Shown: positions 8,049 through 16,566 of the stretch, piece by piece
How the letters are laid out: each line of letters begins with the position of its first letter
Position numbering within the stretch: position 1 is the first letter of the stretch
Source: a delta proteobacterium NaphS2
Lineage (GTDB): Bacteria > Desulfobacterota > DSM-4660 > Desulfatiglandales > Desulfatiglandaceae
Assembly: GCA_000179315.1 (NCBI GenBank)
Contig: ADZZ01000782.1
Location: 1-35,178 of the forward strand
Length of the DNA stretch: 35,178 nt
Direction: 5' to 3'
Translations under genes and position numbers: made by a program
Notes under the pieces: model-generated
Told to the model about the DNA's origin: nothing
Database searches by the model: none
What the model saw: only the letters and a program-made list of their open reading frames with translations

Positions 8049-9380
8049 TTACACAGCTTCCAAATAAAATTCATCTCCTTGGCTCTCAAAGGCATCTTTC
8101 CCGAGATATTCTTCCTCAGCATTTTCTGAATATATCTCATCGAGTTTTTCATCTTCAGCCCAATATCTTTCCTCTTGTTCAAAAACCTTCGAAATGATGG
8201 CTTTACATGTGCTGGTGGTGACCTTAGCAAAAGCTTCCGGTAGTCTTTTGCGAAGACCAGCCATTGTAAAATCGCAATTATCGGCCATGTGGTTTTTTAA
8301 TACTGCCCAGCACGTTTCGATTGGTTGCAATTCCGGATGGTAAGGCGGTGTGCGCAGTATGGAAATGCCATGTTGTTCAGCAATTTGGTCCAATTTGAAT
8401 TCTGGCGCTGGCGCCAAGCGTGTACACAATTCAGACAATTCAGACTTGAGCATATCTTCCCGCCAAGGGTAACCATTGCGGGTCAGCCAGGCTCGTAATT
8501 GCTCTTTCCTGCTGCTTTTATTTGGAATACTCTCAGTATCAAGTACGTTATGATATCTGGCATTATCCAGGATAACGATAGCCTCAGATGGAATATTCGG
8601 TAACAATTGGGTCTCAAACCATGTAGAAAAATTGTCCCAGTTCATCTGGCCATGATAGTCGCCGGTTCGTTTTTTCGCCTCAAAAACAAGTTGAGCCCCG
8701 CCTACCCAGCCATCTTCCGTGATCGCATGAACCAATATGAAACGAGGGCCAACCCCTGAAGGCTTGTTAACGAGAGGACCGTCTTCGTTAAGGTACCATG
8801 TGAACCGGCATGAGTGATTCTTGTTTATATAGGTTTCATCCAAATAGACTTCCGGCCGCTTCAATGTTCCATCGGGATTTCGATTGGCAAGCTTGGCTCT
8901 GAGGTATTCTCGTCGTGCAAATATAATTCGATCCTGTTCCTTCAGGCTATTTCTTCTTCGGCCTTCGCCATGACTGAAACCCCACCGGTTAAGTGCACGC
9001 CAAAGGGTCATTTTTGGAACATCGATCCCGTGTTTTGAACTCAGGAACTTGCACACCCTGCCGATGCTGACACGCCTTCCACCCAGGTTCTCAGTTCTAA
9101 TAAATTTTCTCACAATGGGTTGGGCGATCGGGCACATACTTGACGGCGGTCTACCAGGACGTTCCTTTATCCGGACAACAACTTCATCGCCATCTTTTTT
9201 ATACTGGGCCATTATTCTCTTTACTGTGGCGATGCCTATTCCCAGAGCATCTGCTGTCCGTTTGGCGGCATCCTTTGTTGAAACAAATTTTCCAGTTTTT
9301 CTTTCTTCATCATAGTGATTTTTCAGCCGGACAACAGTTTCAACCAATTCAGCAGGAAGCTGTTTCCCTTGAAACGACAT
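8049..9380 (-). CDS. IS630-family transposase
   Basis: 443 residues. N-terminal helix-turn-helix region (STKDAAKRTADALGIGIATVKRI), a second one around VSIGRVCKFLSS, then the DDE core: Asp181 (EVYLDETYIN), Asp272 (VILDNARYHN) and Glu355 (PPYHPELQPIETCWAVLK). The third motif is the hallmark of IS630/Tc1-like enzymes, although these more often carry Asp at the last position. The frame is intact, and a minus-strand sigma-70-type promoter lies upstream. Confidence 0.92.
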   Translation of the reverse strand: MSFQGKQLPAELVETVVRLKNHYDEERKTGKFVSTKDAAKRTADALGIGIATVKRIMAQYKKDGDEVVVRIKERPGRPPSSMCPIAQPIVRKFIRTENLGGRRVSIGRVCKFLSSKHGIDVPKMTLWRALNRWGFSHGEGRRRNSLKEQDRIIFARREYLRAKLANRNPDGTLKRPEVYLDETYINKNHSCRFTWYLNEDGPLVNKPSGVGPRFILVHAITEDGWVGGAQLVFEAKKRTGDYHGQMNWDNFSTWFETQLLPNIPSEAIVILDNARYHNVLDTESIPNKSSRKEQLRAWLTRNGYPWREDMLKSELSELCTRLAPAPEFKLDQIAEQHGISILRTPPYHPELQPIETCWAVLKNHMADNCDFTMAGLRKRLPEAFAKVTTSTCKAIISKVFEQEERYWAEDEKLDEIYSENAEEEYLGKDAFESQGDEFYLEAV

Positions 9381-9402
9381 TGAGGTATTCCTCCAAAAAG
9401 GT

Positions 9403-9523
9403 GACTTTTCCCATTTTCAGAGGAATTTTTAACATATTCAGAAAATGTTGTCAATAACAGTATCAAGATATACGGTATTGACTATAATTGGTGACGTATC
9501 GCGGTCTGAAATTGGGAAAAGTC
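9403..9523. repeat. 18-base inverted repeat spanning the right IS630 boundary
   Basis: GACTTTTCCCATTTTCAG at 9403-9420 is repeated in inverted orientation as CTGAAATTGGGAAAAGTC at 9506-9523, with one mismatch and an 85-base spacer. The left copy lies between the transposase start and its promoter; the right copy lies outside the IS end I infer at 9482. Confidence 0.6.
9426..9454 (-). promoter_or_regulatory. Putative promoter of the IS630 transposase
   Basis: On the minus strand TTGACA (9449-9454) is followed after 17 bases by TAAAAA (9426-9431), about 45 bases before the transposase ATG at 9380. The -35 box is perfect and the -10 box partial. Confidence 0.45.
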
Positions 9524-9726
9524 AGGAGAAAGCACTGGAGTTGTTGAAGCAAATAACTTAAACCAACTCCGCGAATCGTTGCTGTAAACCATATAAATAG
9601 CTTAATTCAAAAATATTTGGCGACTTGAAGGAATGTTTGACTGATTTAAATGGGGGCCAGCCCCCAAACCCCCGGGATTTAACGCATTATGGACATAAGC
9701 ATGTAATAAAAGACATTCGGGATTTT

Positions 9727-9937
9727 TCGGGGATTTGTTTAATTTTTAAACTCCTTTCCGTGTTTCCTTCAGCCACTAAAGAGCTTAATCAAAGCACGAT
9801 TGTCGCCGATCCCGGCAGGAGGCGCAAAAATACAAGACCCCGGTCTCCTTCTGTTTGGGAGAAACGGGGTTCTCAGCTCTATATAAACCATTCTTAATCC
9901 TCTTTCTGTCATTGCACCAAGTAAGGAGTTCGGGTCA
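9727..9937 (-). repeat. Decayed copy of the Gly-rich-gene leader and first codons
   Basis: About 200 bases are closely similar to 17061-17261: the CCCCG-stem hairpin with its CAGAAGGAGACCGGGG arm, the GCCGGGATCGGCGACAATCG core, and AAAGGAGTTTAAAAAT. The start codon is ATT instead of ATG, followed by AAACAAATCCCCGAAAAA (KQIPEK, against KQMPEE in the intact gene), and the coding region is then lost. A 13-base insertion (around 9777-9790) is unique to this copy. It is a paralogous remnant, not a gene. Confidence 0.75.
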
Positions 9938-10094
9938 TAAATATTTGGTAATTTTGCTACACCTAAACTCGCAATTAAGTCAACGGATATTTGGTTTTGC
10001 CCGCCCCATATTCCTTTCGGGGTTGAGACACTGACTCTTACTGTCATTATTATCTTTGGCAATGAAATAATGAATCAAGTTGAGGGTGCCTATT

Positions 10095-10238
10095 GTGGAA
10101 ACTGAAGCGGACAAATCCGGAAAGAGAATCAATATTGAGTTGCCTGATAAAATCATTGAAAAGGAAAGAATGGAGCAGGCCATGAAAGAAGGTTGTGTGG
10201 CCAATTGCGACTTTATCAAAGAGAGCAGTAAGGAGTGA
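10095..10238 (+). pseudogene. Remnant of a ribbon-helix-helix antitoxin gene with internal deletion
   Basis: The frame GTG...TGA encodes 47 residues that match both ends of the intact antitoxin at 19400-19657: KRINIELPDKIIEK joins directly to ERMEQAMKEGCVANCDFIKE, where the intact protein has 33 more residues forming the RHH helices. The break lies between short GAAAG repeats, as expected for slipped-strand deletion. Downstream, at 10279-10304, a short match to the last codons of mazF (AGCGCTTTCCTGAGAC) shows that the toxin gene was also lost by deletion. No functional product is expected. Confidence 0.75.
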
Positions 10239-10392
10239 GGTTTCAGTATCGGAGATGGCATATAGAGGTTGCCCTGAAAATCAGTCCAGCGCTTTCCTGA
10301 GACAGCCAAACGGAGCCCCAAAAAGGATTCAGAGGAGGCAATTTTGAGATGGCGGAATGCTACACGGAAGTTTCTCTTGCAGATCCATTAAG

Positions 10393-10513
10393 TTAGAATC
10401 CCCCTGCACCCAATTGCGTTTCATGTGACCCGTCAATGTAGCCATCTGCAATAAAATATTGTAGGATCCAGTTGTCCCTTAATGCAGTATCAATAATCCC
10501 GAATAAATTCTTT
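10393..10513 (-). other. Possible fragment of an unknown gene
   Basis: A minus-strand frame without a start codon reads LFGIIDTALRDNWILQYFIA followed by DGYIDGSHETQL and a stop. It has protein-like composition but I cannot assign it, and it may be chance. The rest of 10305-10590 holds only a 15-codon frame at 10349 behind a good AGAGGAGG site. Confidence 0.2.
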
Positions 10514-10602
10514 CAAAACACGGAAACATCAATCGTCAGGCTTGTTTAAAATGGGTTGAACGGCTGAAAACAATTTTCGTCGGCTCAGAGGAGGATAGAG
10601 AG

Positions 10603-12252
10603 GTGAAACCATCCAGGATTTTAGCTGCCGTTATTTGCATGGTCATATCCCTTGTTTTTGCTAACGCGAGTATCGGTGGGGAACGCGGCATACAGGTAAA
10701 GAGAATAGATGACCTTAGCCACGAAAGCGGAAAACTGGGGGAATATAAGGCCCTGATCATCGGAATTAACGATTACAAAGGGCCCAGAATTCCTGATCTT
10801 GAAACACCGATAAATGATGCGACGGTTTTAGCCAAGGTGCTTAAAGAAAAATATGGGTTCAAGGTCCGACTTCTTCTGGACCGTGAAGCAACCAAAGAGG
10901 CCATATACAAAGGACTACGGAACCTGGCCGCATCAACAAAGCCATCCGACAGTGTGTTGATTTATTTTGCCGGACACGGAGATCTTGACAGAACCTACAA
11001 TGATGGTTGGTGGATACCCGCGGATGCCAAAGGAGGAAACCCCGTAACGTATTTCGACAATGTCCAGGTTCAAAAAGCCATGCGCAGCATGAAAGCCCGG
11101 CATGTCCTGTTGATCTCGGATTCCTGCTATTCCGGGACCCTGTTTGGGAAAGCACGGAGCCTGCCACATGTAATTGATGATAAATATTATATGAGCCTGT
11201 ATAATGAAAAGAGCAGGTGGGGCATGACTTCCGGCAACAAGACGCCGGTGTCTGACCAAGGCACGGGTGGACACAGCGTGTTTGCCTACCAACTCATTAA
11301 GGAATTGGAGAAGAACGATAAGCCCTTTCTGAGCACTCAAGAAATCTGCACCAGGATAGCCCCTGTTATCGCAAATAATTCCGATCAAACACCATTATGC
11401 AGACCCATTGTGAATACCGGGGACCAAGGCGGCGAATTTGTGTTTGTGGCGTCATTGGAAAAGGAACCGAAATCGGTCATCCCTGAGGCTCAACAGGGCA
11501 ATATCGACAAGGAAATCCTCTTCTGGCAATCAATCCAAGACAACGATTCCCAATCCTTATTTGAGGCATATCTGGAGAAATTTCCGAGTGGCTTTTTTGC
11601 ACCTATCGCCAGAGAAAAAATTGAAGCCCTTAAACAAAAAAAAGCGACTGCATCTGTTTCACCGATGGTCCGAAAAACAAAGCTGTTCGTGGAGGTTGAG
11701 CCTGCAACCGCCAGGATTAGAATTCTAAACATAGGTCCCAAATTTTATCAGGGCATGGAACTTGATCCGGGTCGCTATCATGTTGAAGTTTCCAGTAATG
11801 GTTACGAAACGATAGAGGTGTGGAAAAAACTGGAGGCGGGAAGAGATGAAACTTTGCGGTTCACGCTTAAGAAAAAAACTGTGCCGCAAAAAGAAATATT
11901 CCAACGACCCGAAATGAAAAAGGGCTACTATTCTGATCCGGGAAAATCCGCCCCTGCGCCTGAATCCCCGGAAATCCATGCGGAAAATACAGCCAGCCCC
12001 GCGGGCGGCAATCGCTGGGATTGGACAGTTTTTATCCGTGCATCCCGCGATGTGCTTGAGCAGATCAATTGTGTGGAATATACATTGCATCCCACTTTTC
12101 CAAATCCTGTCCGCACCGTCTGCCGGAAGGGCAGCCCGGACCGGCCATTTGCCCTTTCTTCAAACGGATGGGGCACCTTTACCATTGATATCCGGGTAAT
12201 GATGAAAAACGGGCAGGAAAAGAAGCTGCAGCATGCTCTCCGTTTCAGATGA
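10603..12252 (+). CDS. Exported caspase-like (C14) protein with PEGA-like and prokaryotic YEATS-like domains
   Basis: 549 residues. An N-terminal signal peptide (about 1-26, hydrophobic AAVICMVISLVFANASIG) implies export. The caspase fold spans about 47-285 with the catalytic dyad His125 (YFAGHGD) and Cys175 (ISDSCYSG). A helical segment follows (FEAYLEKFPSGFFAPIA), then a PEGA-like beta domain (about 358-424: LFVEVEPATARIRI ... LDPGRYHVEVSSNGY), a Pro-rich linker, and a C-terminal domain (about 472-549: WTVFIRA ... VEYTLHPTFPNPV ... GWGTFTIDIRV) with the pattern of the prokaryotic YEATS (pYEATS) domain. Bacterial C14 proteases cut protein substrates in signalling or conflict; the partner here is unknown. 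GTG start after GAGGA. Monocistronic; flanked by remnants upstream and a convergent gene downstream. Confidence 0.88.
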   Translation: MKPSRILAAVICMVISLVFANASIGGERGIQVKRIDDLSHESGKLGEYKALIIGINDYKGPRIPDLETPINDATVLAKVLKEKYGFKVRLLLDREATKEAIYKGLRNLAASTKPSDSVLIYFAGHGDLDRTYNDGWWIPADAKGGNPVTYFDNVQVQKAMRSMKARHVLLISDSCYSGTLFGKARSLPHVIDDKYYMSLYNEKSRWGMTSGNKTPVSDQGTGGHSVFAYQLIKELEKNDKPFLSTQEICTRIAPVIANNSDQTPLCRPIVNTGDQGGEFVFVASLEKEPKSVIPEAQQGNIDKEILFWQSIQDNDSQSLFEAYLEKFPSGFFAPIAREKIEALKQKKATASVSPMVRKTKLFVEVEPATARIRILNIGPKFYQGMELDPGRYHVEVSSNGYETIEVWKKLEAGRDETLRFTLKKKTVPQKEIFQRPEMKKGYYSDPGKSAPAPESPEIHAENTASPAGGNRWDWTVFIRASRDVLEQINCVEYTLHPTFPNPVRTVCRKGSPDRPFALSSNGWGTFTIDIRVMMKNGQEKKLQHALRFR

Positions 12253-12349
12253 TCATTGGGCGAAGGAAAATCTTGTATCAGCAGTATACGGTAAATATTC
12301 AAATAAAGGGTCAGTGGTTCTTGATAAACCTCTTTGGCCGGAAGGGCCT

Positions 12350-13774
12350 CTACTCCGGCAGCGCCGCCAGTACACCCGCGATGAAGGCATCCGTATCCCA
12401 GGCCTTCCGATCGGCCGTCGCCCCGAAGCGTACCAGAACGGCCTTTCGAGATGGGATGATAATGACTTTTTGTTCCTGGAATCCCTGCGCAGCATAGGCA
12501 TCACGAGGCGCATGAGGCCACAGCCGGTTGCCGGGATCGCCCGGCGCGCCGGCATTAAGCCAGAAAAATGCCCCGTATTCGCCTTTGGGGGCCTTGGGCG
12601 TGGGCGTTGTGCTGTAGGCCACCCAACCCTCGGGCAAAATCCGTTCGCCCTGCCAGACGCCGTCATTCACGTACAGGAGGCCGAAGCGCGCCCAGTCCCG
12701 GGGGGTGGCGAAGCCGTAGGAAGAGCCCACGAAGGTTCCCGACGAATCCGGCTCCATGACGGCGCTGAGCATGCCGATTCGGTCAAAGAGCCGGTCGTAG
12801 ATGAACCGGTAGTAGTGAGGGGTATCCTTTTCCACGGTTTGCCGCACGATCCGCGCGACGATGTTGGCGGTGCCGCTGGAGTAATACCATTTGCCGTCCG
12901 GCGGCGTCTCCAGTTGTTTACGGGCGGCGAAGGCGGCAAAATCATAGCTGCCGTAGAGCATGTCGGTGGCATCGTAAAGGGGCTTGTAGACCTCCTCAAA
13001 GGAAAGCCCGCTGCTCATACGCAGAAGCTCATCCAGGGTGATCGCTTTTCGTGGATCGTTTGCCGCCTGCCACTCGGGCACCGGTGCCGGTTTTCGAATG
13101 TCAAGCCGGCCGTCCTTTACGAGAATTCCCACCAGGGCGTTGGTGATGCTCTTGGCCATGGACCAGCCCAGAAGCGGCATGTCCTTGTGAACGCCATCGG
13201 CATAGCGCTCCGCCACCAGCTTTCCATCGTAGACGACCACCACGGCCCGGGTCTTTCTGGGATTGTCCGGGCTCGGTTCCCGAAAGGCGTCTTTCATGGC
13301 GGCATCCAGTTTTTCGACATCGATCCCCAGGGCGGCGGGATTTTCAGGTCCGCCGCTGCCGTCAGGCCAGGGCAGATCCGACGGCCGGACGGGGCGCGTG
13401 GCCGAAAAATCGGGCGGCACGAACGTTTGTTTGCGCATGGCCGCTTCGGTGGTGCCGATGACCAGGGAACATCCGCAGCCCTCCCGGTAGATGGCCGTCA
13501 TGCCGAAGAGTCCGTGGGCGTCGGCGGTAACCGATTTATTCTCATAATCGATGCGATAGTCAAAAAAGGGCGCCAGAGGATTCACCGGCACCACATCCTC
13601 CCGAAACACCACCTCCGGGTCCCGGTGGGAGATAAATGTGCTTGAACACAGATACTTGGAAACGAATCCGCTGCCGATGGGACCGGCTTTCCGCATGAAC
13701 AACCCTGCTGCCGCGACGGATACCACCAACACGATTCCTGTGCCGACCATGCTCCATTTGACCCGTCTTTTCAT
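12350..13774 (-). CDS. Membrane-anchored serine hydrolase of the class C beta-lactamase/esterase fold
   Basis: 474 residues from the ATG at 13774, which follows GGAGG at the right distance; a longer upstream frame has no such site. An N-terminal hydrophobic segment (about 8-27) anchors or exports the protein. The catalytic SxxK is Ser205-Lys208 (GWSMAKSITN), the second motif is Tyr298 (YYSSGTANI), and the third region is probably AAQGFQEQ near residue 435. This family includes AmpC-like beta-lactamases, DD-peptidases, EstB-type esterases and 6-aminohexanoate-dimer hydrolase; the GWSMAKS form is common in the latter. Substrate cannot be told. It converges with the caspase gene. Confidence 0.85.
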   Translation of the reverse strand: MKRRVKWSMVGTGIVLVVSVAAAGLFMRKAGPIGSGFVSKYLCSSTFISHRDPEVVFREDVVPVNPLAPFFDYRIDYENKSVTADAHGLFGMTAIYREGCGCSLVIGTTEAAMRKQTFVPPDFSATRPVRPSDLPWPDGSGGPENPAALGIDVEKLDAAMKDAFREPSPDNPRKTRAVVVVYDGKLVAERYADGVHKDMPLLGWSMAKSITNALVGILVKDGRLDIRKPAPVPEWQAANDPRKAITLDELLRMSSGLSFEEVYKPLYDATDMLYGSYDFAAFAARKQLETPPDGKWYYSSGTANIVARIVRQTVEKDTPHYYRFIYDRLFDRIGMLSAVMEPDSSGTFVGSSYGFATPRDWARFGLLYVNDGVWQGERILPEGWVAYSTTPTPKAPKGEYGAFFWLNAGAPGDPGNRLWPHAPRDAYAAQGFQEQKVIIIPSRKAVLVRFGATADRKAWDTDAFIAGVLAALPE

Positions 13775-14106
13775 TGTGTTCTCCTCCCTTTTCCTCTTTT
13801 CAAAAACCCTTCCCTTAAAGATGGCGCCGCAGGGCCTGATCCCGCCCGACCCGGTTGTTTCCAGATCAAGCATCAGGATATGGGTTAGGAACCGGGACAA
13901 CTATATATCCCGTGAAAAAGGCCATTTTTCGTTTAACACCGGCAGTCCCAGACGGTCTTTTAACATAAAGTTAACATTAATGAAACACTTCAGATTCAAT
14001 ATACATTCTTGAAGCGATATGTTGGTTTTGCCGCTATTTTTGGTATTCGTCAGGATCAACAGAATGTTAGACATTCCGTCGAAGAAATATCCAAGGAGGA
14101 AAGACC
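13775..14106. promoter_or_regulatory. Divergent intergenic region with likely promoters
   Basis: 332 bases separate the divergently read serine hydrolase and amphi-Trp genes, so promoters for both must lie here. It is A/T-rich around 13960-14010 (TTTAACATAAAGTTAACATT). A strong ribosome-binding site (CCAAGGAGGAAAGACC) sits at the right end before the amphi-Trp ATG. I could not pick a convincing -35/-10 pair. Confidence 0.35.
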
Positions 14107-14472
14107 ATGGGCAAGAGTGGATTGGAATTGAAAACAGAGATGAGTACGGACGAAGCCATCCTGATGCTTGAAAACCTCGTTCAAAGTATGAAAAGTGGCA
14201 AGATGGTTATTGAAAAGGGAAAAGACGCTGTGGTGATCACCCCTCAAGGAACCACCAAACTGGAAATGGAGTGTTATCAGAAAAAGGACAAGGCCAAGCT
14301 GGCCATTGAATTGAACTGGAACACAAAACCGTCAACTTCCGATCCGGAAGAGGCTATCAGAATCAGCTCCCGGGAGCCGGTCCCGGCGGAAGAGACAGAG
14401 GCCGCGGAAGAAAAATCCGATTCCCTTGAAACAGAAGAGACAGACGTGCTGGCTGTATCCGCGTTTAAGTGA
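14107..14472 (+). CDS. Amphi-Trp domain protein
   Basis: 121 residues, start supported by AAGGAGG. The N-terminal two thirds (KTEMSTDEAILMLENLVQSM ... GKMVIEKGKDAVVITPQG ... KLEMECYQKKDKAKLAIEL then NWN) fit the amphi-Trp family, small proteins of unknown function with alternating polar/aromatic strands and a conserved Trp. The tail is acidic and Glu-rich (EETEAAEEKSDSLETEETD), probably unstructured. The stop codon overlaps the GTG start of the phosphofructokinase gene, so the two are translationally coupled and may be functionally linked. Confidence 0.8.
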   Translation: MGKSGLELKTEMSTDEAILMLENLVQSMKSGKMVIEKGKDAVVITPQGTTKLEMECYQKKDKAKLAIELNWNTKPSTSDPEEAIRISSREPVPAEETEAAEEKSDSLETEETDVLAVSAFK

Positions 14473-15779
14473 GCCACGAACTTCCCGGGGAACAGGAAAA
14501 TCCGGATTTGGAATTAAGGATAGAGACACTCGGTAAATGCCGTATTGATACGCCCATGGCAGGGGTTCAGTTTACCGAAGACCATGAAACGGTATTGTAT
14601 CATTCGGATTTTGAGGACATCGAACGCTATCTGAAACAGGGTCTCAAGCCTCCCGCTTTTGAAAGCGCGGGCCCGCGAAGAAAAATTTACCACGACCCTT
14701 CAAAACTCAAATGCGGCATCGTGACCTGCGGTGGGCTCTGCCCCGGTTTGAACGATGTGATTCGAGCCGTGGTGTTGAGTCTTATCCATCACTACGGTGT
14801 CCAGACCATCTTCGGCTTTCGCTATGGATATGAAGGGCTTTCTTCCCGGCACAAGCACAGGCCCCTGGATCTGACGGCGGAAAACGTCGATAACATTCAC
14901 GGCCGCGGGAGCACCATCCTCGGAGCTTCCCGAGGCCCTCAGGATATTTCGGACATGGTCAATACACTGGACCGCATGAATGTGGGGGTTTTGTTTGCCA
15001 TCGGCGGGGACGGCACCCTTCGGGGCGCAAGAGCCATCAGCGAAGAAATTGCGCGGCAAGGGCTTAAGATCGGTGTGATCGGCATTCCCAAAACCATTGA
15101 CAATGACATCCGTTATGTGCAGCAATCCTTCGGCTTTCAAACTGCGGTATCCGAAGCGGCCCGGGTCCTGTATTCGGCTCATTCAGAAGCCATTGGGGCT
15201 AGAAACGGTATCGGGCTGGTAAAACTCATGGGACGTCACTCAGGGTTTATCGCCGCTTACGCCACCCTGGCGTCCGGCGACGTGGACTTCTGTCTCATTC
15301 CGGAAGTCCCCTTTTCCCTGGACGGTCTCATGGCCGGCCTCAAGACCTGTCTGCACGAAAAAAAACATGCGGTGATCGTTGTAGCGGAAGGCGCGGGTCA
15401 GGATCTCATGGAAGAAACCGGCCAACGGGATCCCTCCGGCAATCAGCACCTTGGGGATATCGGCCGGTTTCTGAAACATCATATTTTGAAGTGTTTTGAA
15501 CAGGAAAACATGGAGGTAACATTAAAATACATTAACCCCAGCTATACCATCCGCAGCCTGCCGGCCAATGCCTATGACGCGGTATTCTGCCTGAAACTGG
15601 GCCACAATGCGGTCCATGCCGCCATGGCGGGACGCACCAACATGATGGTGGGGTTCTGGGCCCAGAATTTTACCCATATCCCCATTGCCGCGGCCGTTTC
15701 AACCCGCCACCAGGTCAATCCCAAAGGAAAAAACTGGAGCGGCGTCATTCTGACCACCGGACAGCCGGTACACATGTAA
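14469..15779 (+). CDS. 6-phosphofructokinase, probably ATP-dependent (plant/TP0108-like subgroup)
   Basis: 436 residues, longer than the E. coli type (320) because of an N-terminal extension of about 75 residues. Nucleotide loop GIVTCGGLCPGLND (83-96), phosphate-binding GGDGT (179-183), catalytic PKTIDND (207-213, Asp211) and MGRHSGF (254-260). The Gly in GGDGT points to ATP as donor, because PPi enzymes carry Asp there; the Lys in PKTID is otherwise found in PPi enzymes but also in plant-type and trypanosomal ATP enzymes, so donor use is inferred. It phosphorylates fructose 6-phosphate in glycolysis. GTG start within GTGA overlapping the amphi-Trp stop. Confidence 0.9.
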   Translation: MSHELPGEQENPDLELRIETLGKCRIDTPMAGVQFTEDHETVLYHSDFEDIERYLKQGLKPPAFESAGPRRKIYHDPSKLKCGIVTCGGLCPGLNDVIRAVVLSLIHHYGVQTIFGFRYGYEGLSSRHKHRPLDLTAENVDNIHGRGSTILGASRGPQDISDMVNTLDRMNVGVLFAIGGDGTLRGARAISEEIARQGLKIGVIGIPKTIDNDIRYVQQSFGFQTAVSEAARVLYSAHSEAIGARNGIGLVKLMGRHSGFIAAYATLASGDVDFCLIPEVPFSLDGLMAGLKTCLHEKKHAVIVVAEGAGQDLMEETGQRDPSGNQHLGDIGRFLKHHILKCFEQENMEVTLKYINPSYTIRSLPANAYDAVFCLKLGHNAVHAAMAGRTNMMVGFWAQNFTHIPIAAAVSTRHQVNPKGKNWSGVILTTGQPVHM

Positions 15780-15902
15780 CAGCCTGCCAATGTGGCTGGG
15801 TCTTCCGGGTCTGCGGGTCGTGATCCACGGCCAGGGCATAAGCGGATTTTTAGTGAATGATAGGCATCAGCCACATATATTTCATCGACATATTTGAGAT
15901 AT

Positions 15903-16189
15903 TCAACGGACATCCAAACATTCGTCAAGCTTGAAACGCATGACATTCCTCAAACAGCCAGGGGCTACGTAACGATCTCGTGCCAACTCGGCTGCATAGG
16001 CCATCGCTGCCCGAATATCAGCTTTTTTCAGGATTGGGTAAGCGGACATAATCTCTTCCTCTGATATGCCGGCGGCTAAATTGTCCACGATCAGAGACAC
16101 CCATACCCGAGTACCCCGAAGGTAATATTCGGATCGATGGTGATTCGCTTAAGCAATTCCTGCCTTTCCGTTCTGGCTGTCCTATCCAT
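15903..16189 (-). pseudogene. Broken DUF433 antitoxin gene running into the start of a DUF5615-like toxin
   Basis: A perfect ribosome-binding site (AAGGAGG) precedes the ATG at 16189, giving MDRTARTERQELLKRITIDP then NITF. The frame then shifts: the family's RGTRVWVSLIVDNLAAGISE and KKADIRAAMAYAAELARD are in another frame, and about five residues normally found before RGTR are missing, so a small deletion caused the shift. The end reads straight into MRFKLDECLDVR (ATG at 15941), the start of a DUF5615/PIN-like toxin, which stops at 15903; the remaining toxin sequence to 15780 is not recognisable. DUF433-DUF5615 pairs are known toxin-antitoxin-like modules. This one is dead. Confidence 0.65.
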
Positions 16190-16324
16190 AATTGAACCTC
16201 CTTCTCGACGTTACCTGGCGGAGTCCAGTCAAAACGGAATCAAAGAATCAATGGCAATGGTGTCAGGACAACATAGCATAAATTCCAGGGGAAATACTCA
16301 TGTTTTCAATTTGGTTCAATTCTG

Positions 16325-16415
16325 TCTATATTACGGTCTATATTACGGTATAATGGCCGAGCTGAGCGGTTTCCGATCAGCTCGGCCATTGCCGACTTCG
16401 CGAAGCGGAGTCGGC
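16325..16415. repeat. Tandem 12-mer followed by two perfect stem-loops
   Basis: TCTATATTACGG occurs twice in tandem (16325-16336 and 16337-16348) and is followed by TATAAT. AATGGCCGAGCTGA (16352-16365) pairs perfectly with 16377-16390 around an 11-base loop. Directly after, GCCGACT (16391-16397) pairs with AGTCGGC (16409-16415). No T tract follows, so these are not typical terminators. Confidence 0.7.
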
Positions 16416-16566
16416 AACAAGCTATTGAAGGGACGGATTTAGTCCCATCAATATCCAAAATGAAGTGTTATCTATAAAAGCAATAATTATGCCAAACTGC
16501 CGTTTCTATTTTACAGAAAAAATCGGCCGAATTTGACTGAAATCCAATCGATCATGTCATGGTCAT

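Larger units (their letters stand above)
8020..9482 (-). mobile_element. IS630-family insertion sequence
   Basis: IS630 elements insert at TA and duplicate it. A TA at 8018-8019 is followed inward by GTTGATACCG, and a TA at 9483-9484 is followed inward (minus strand) by GTCAATACCG, 8 of 10 matching. These boundaries are my inference from this short repeat and the TA rule; the transposase identity is secure. Confidence 0.55.

Noticed and set aside
9625-9897. 90-codon plus-strand frame
   Set aside because: It runs through the antisense of a duplicated leader that is non-coding in both copies, and its composition is not protein-like.
12233-13645. Long plus-strand open frame (470 codons) opposite the serine hydrolase
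   Set aside because: It is the GC-rich antisense of a gene with clear SxxK motifs, has Arg/His/Gly-biased composition, no family resemblance and no ribosome-binding site.
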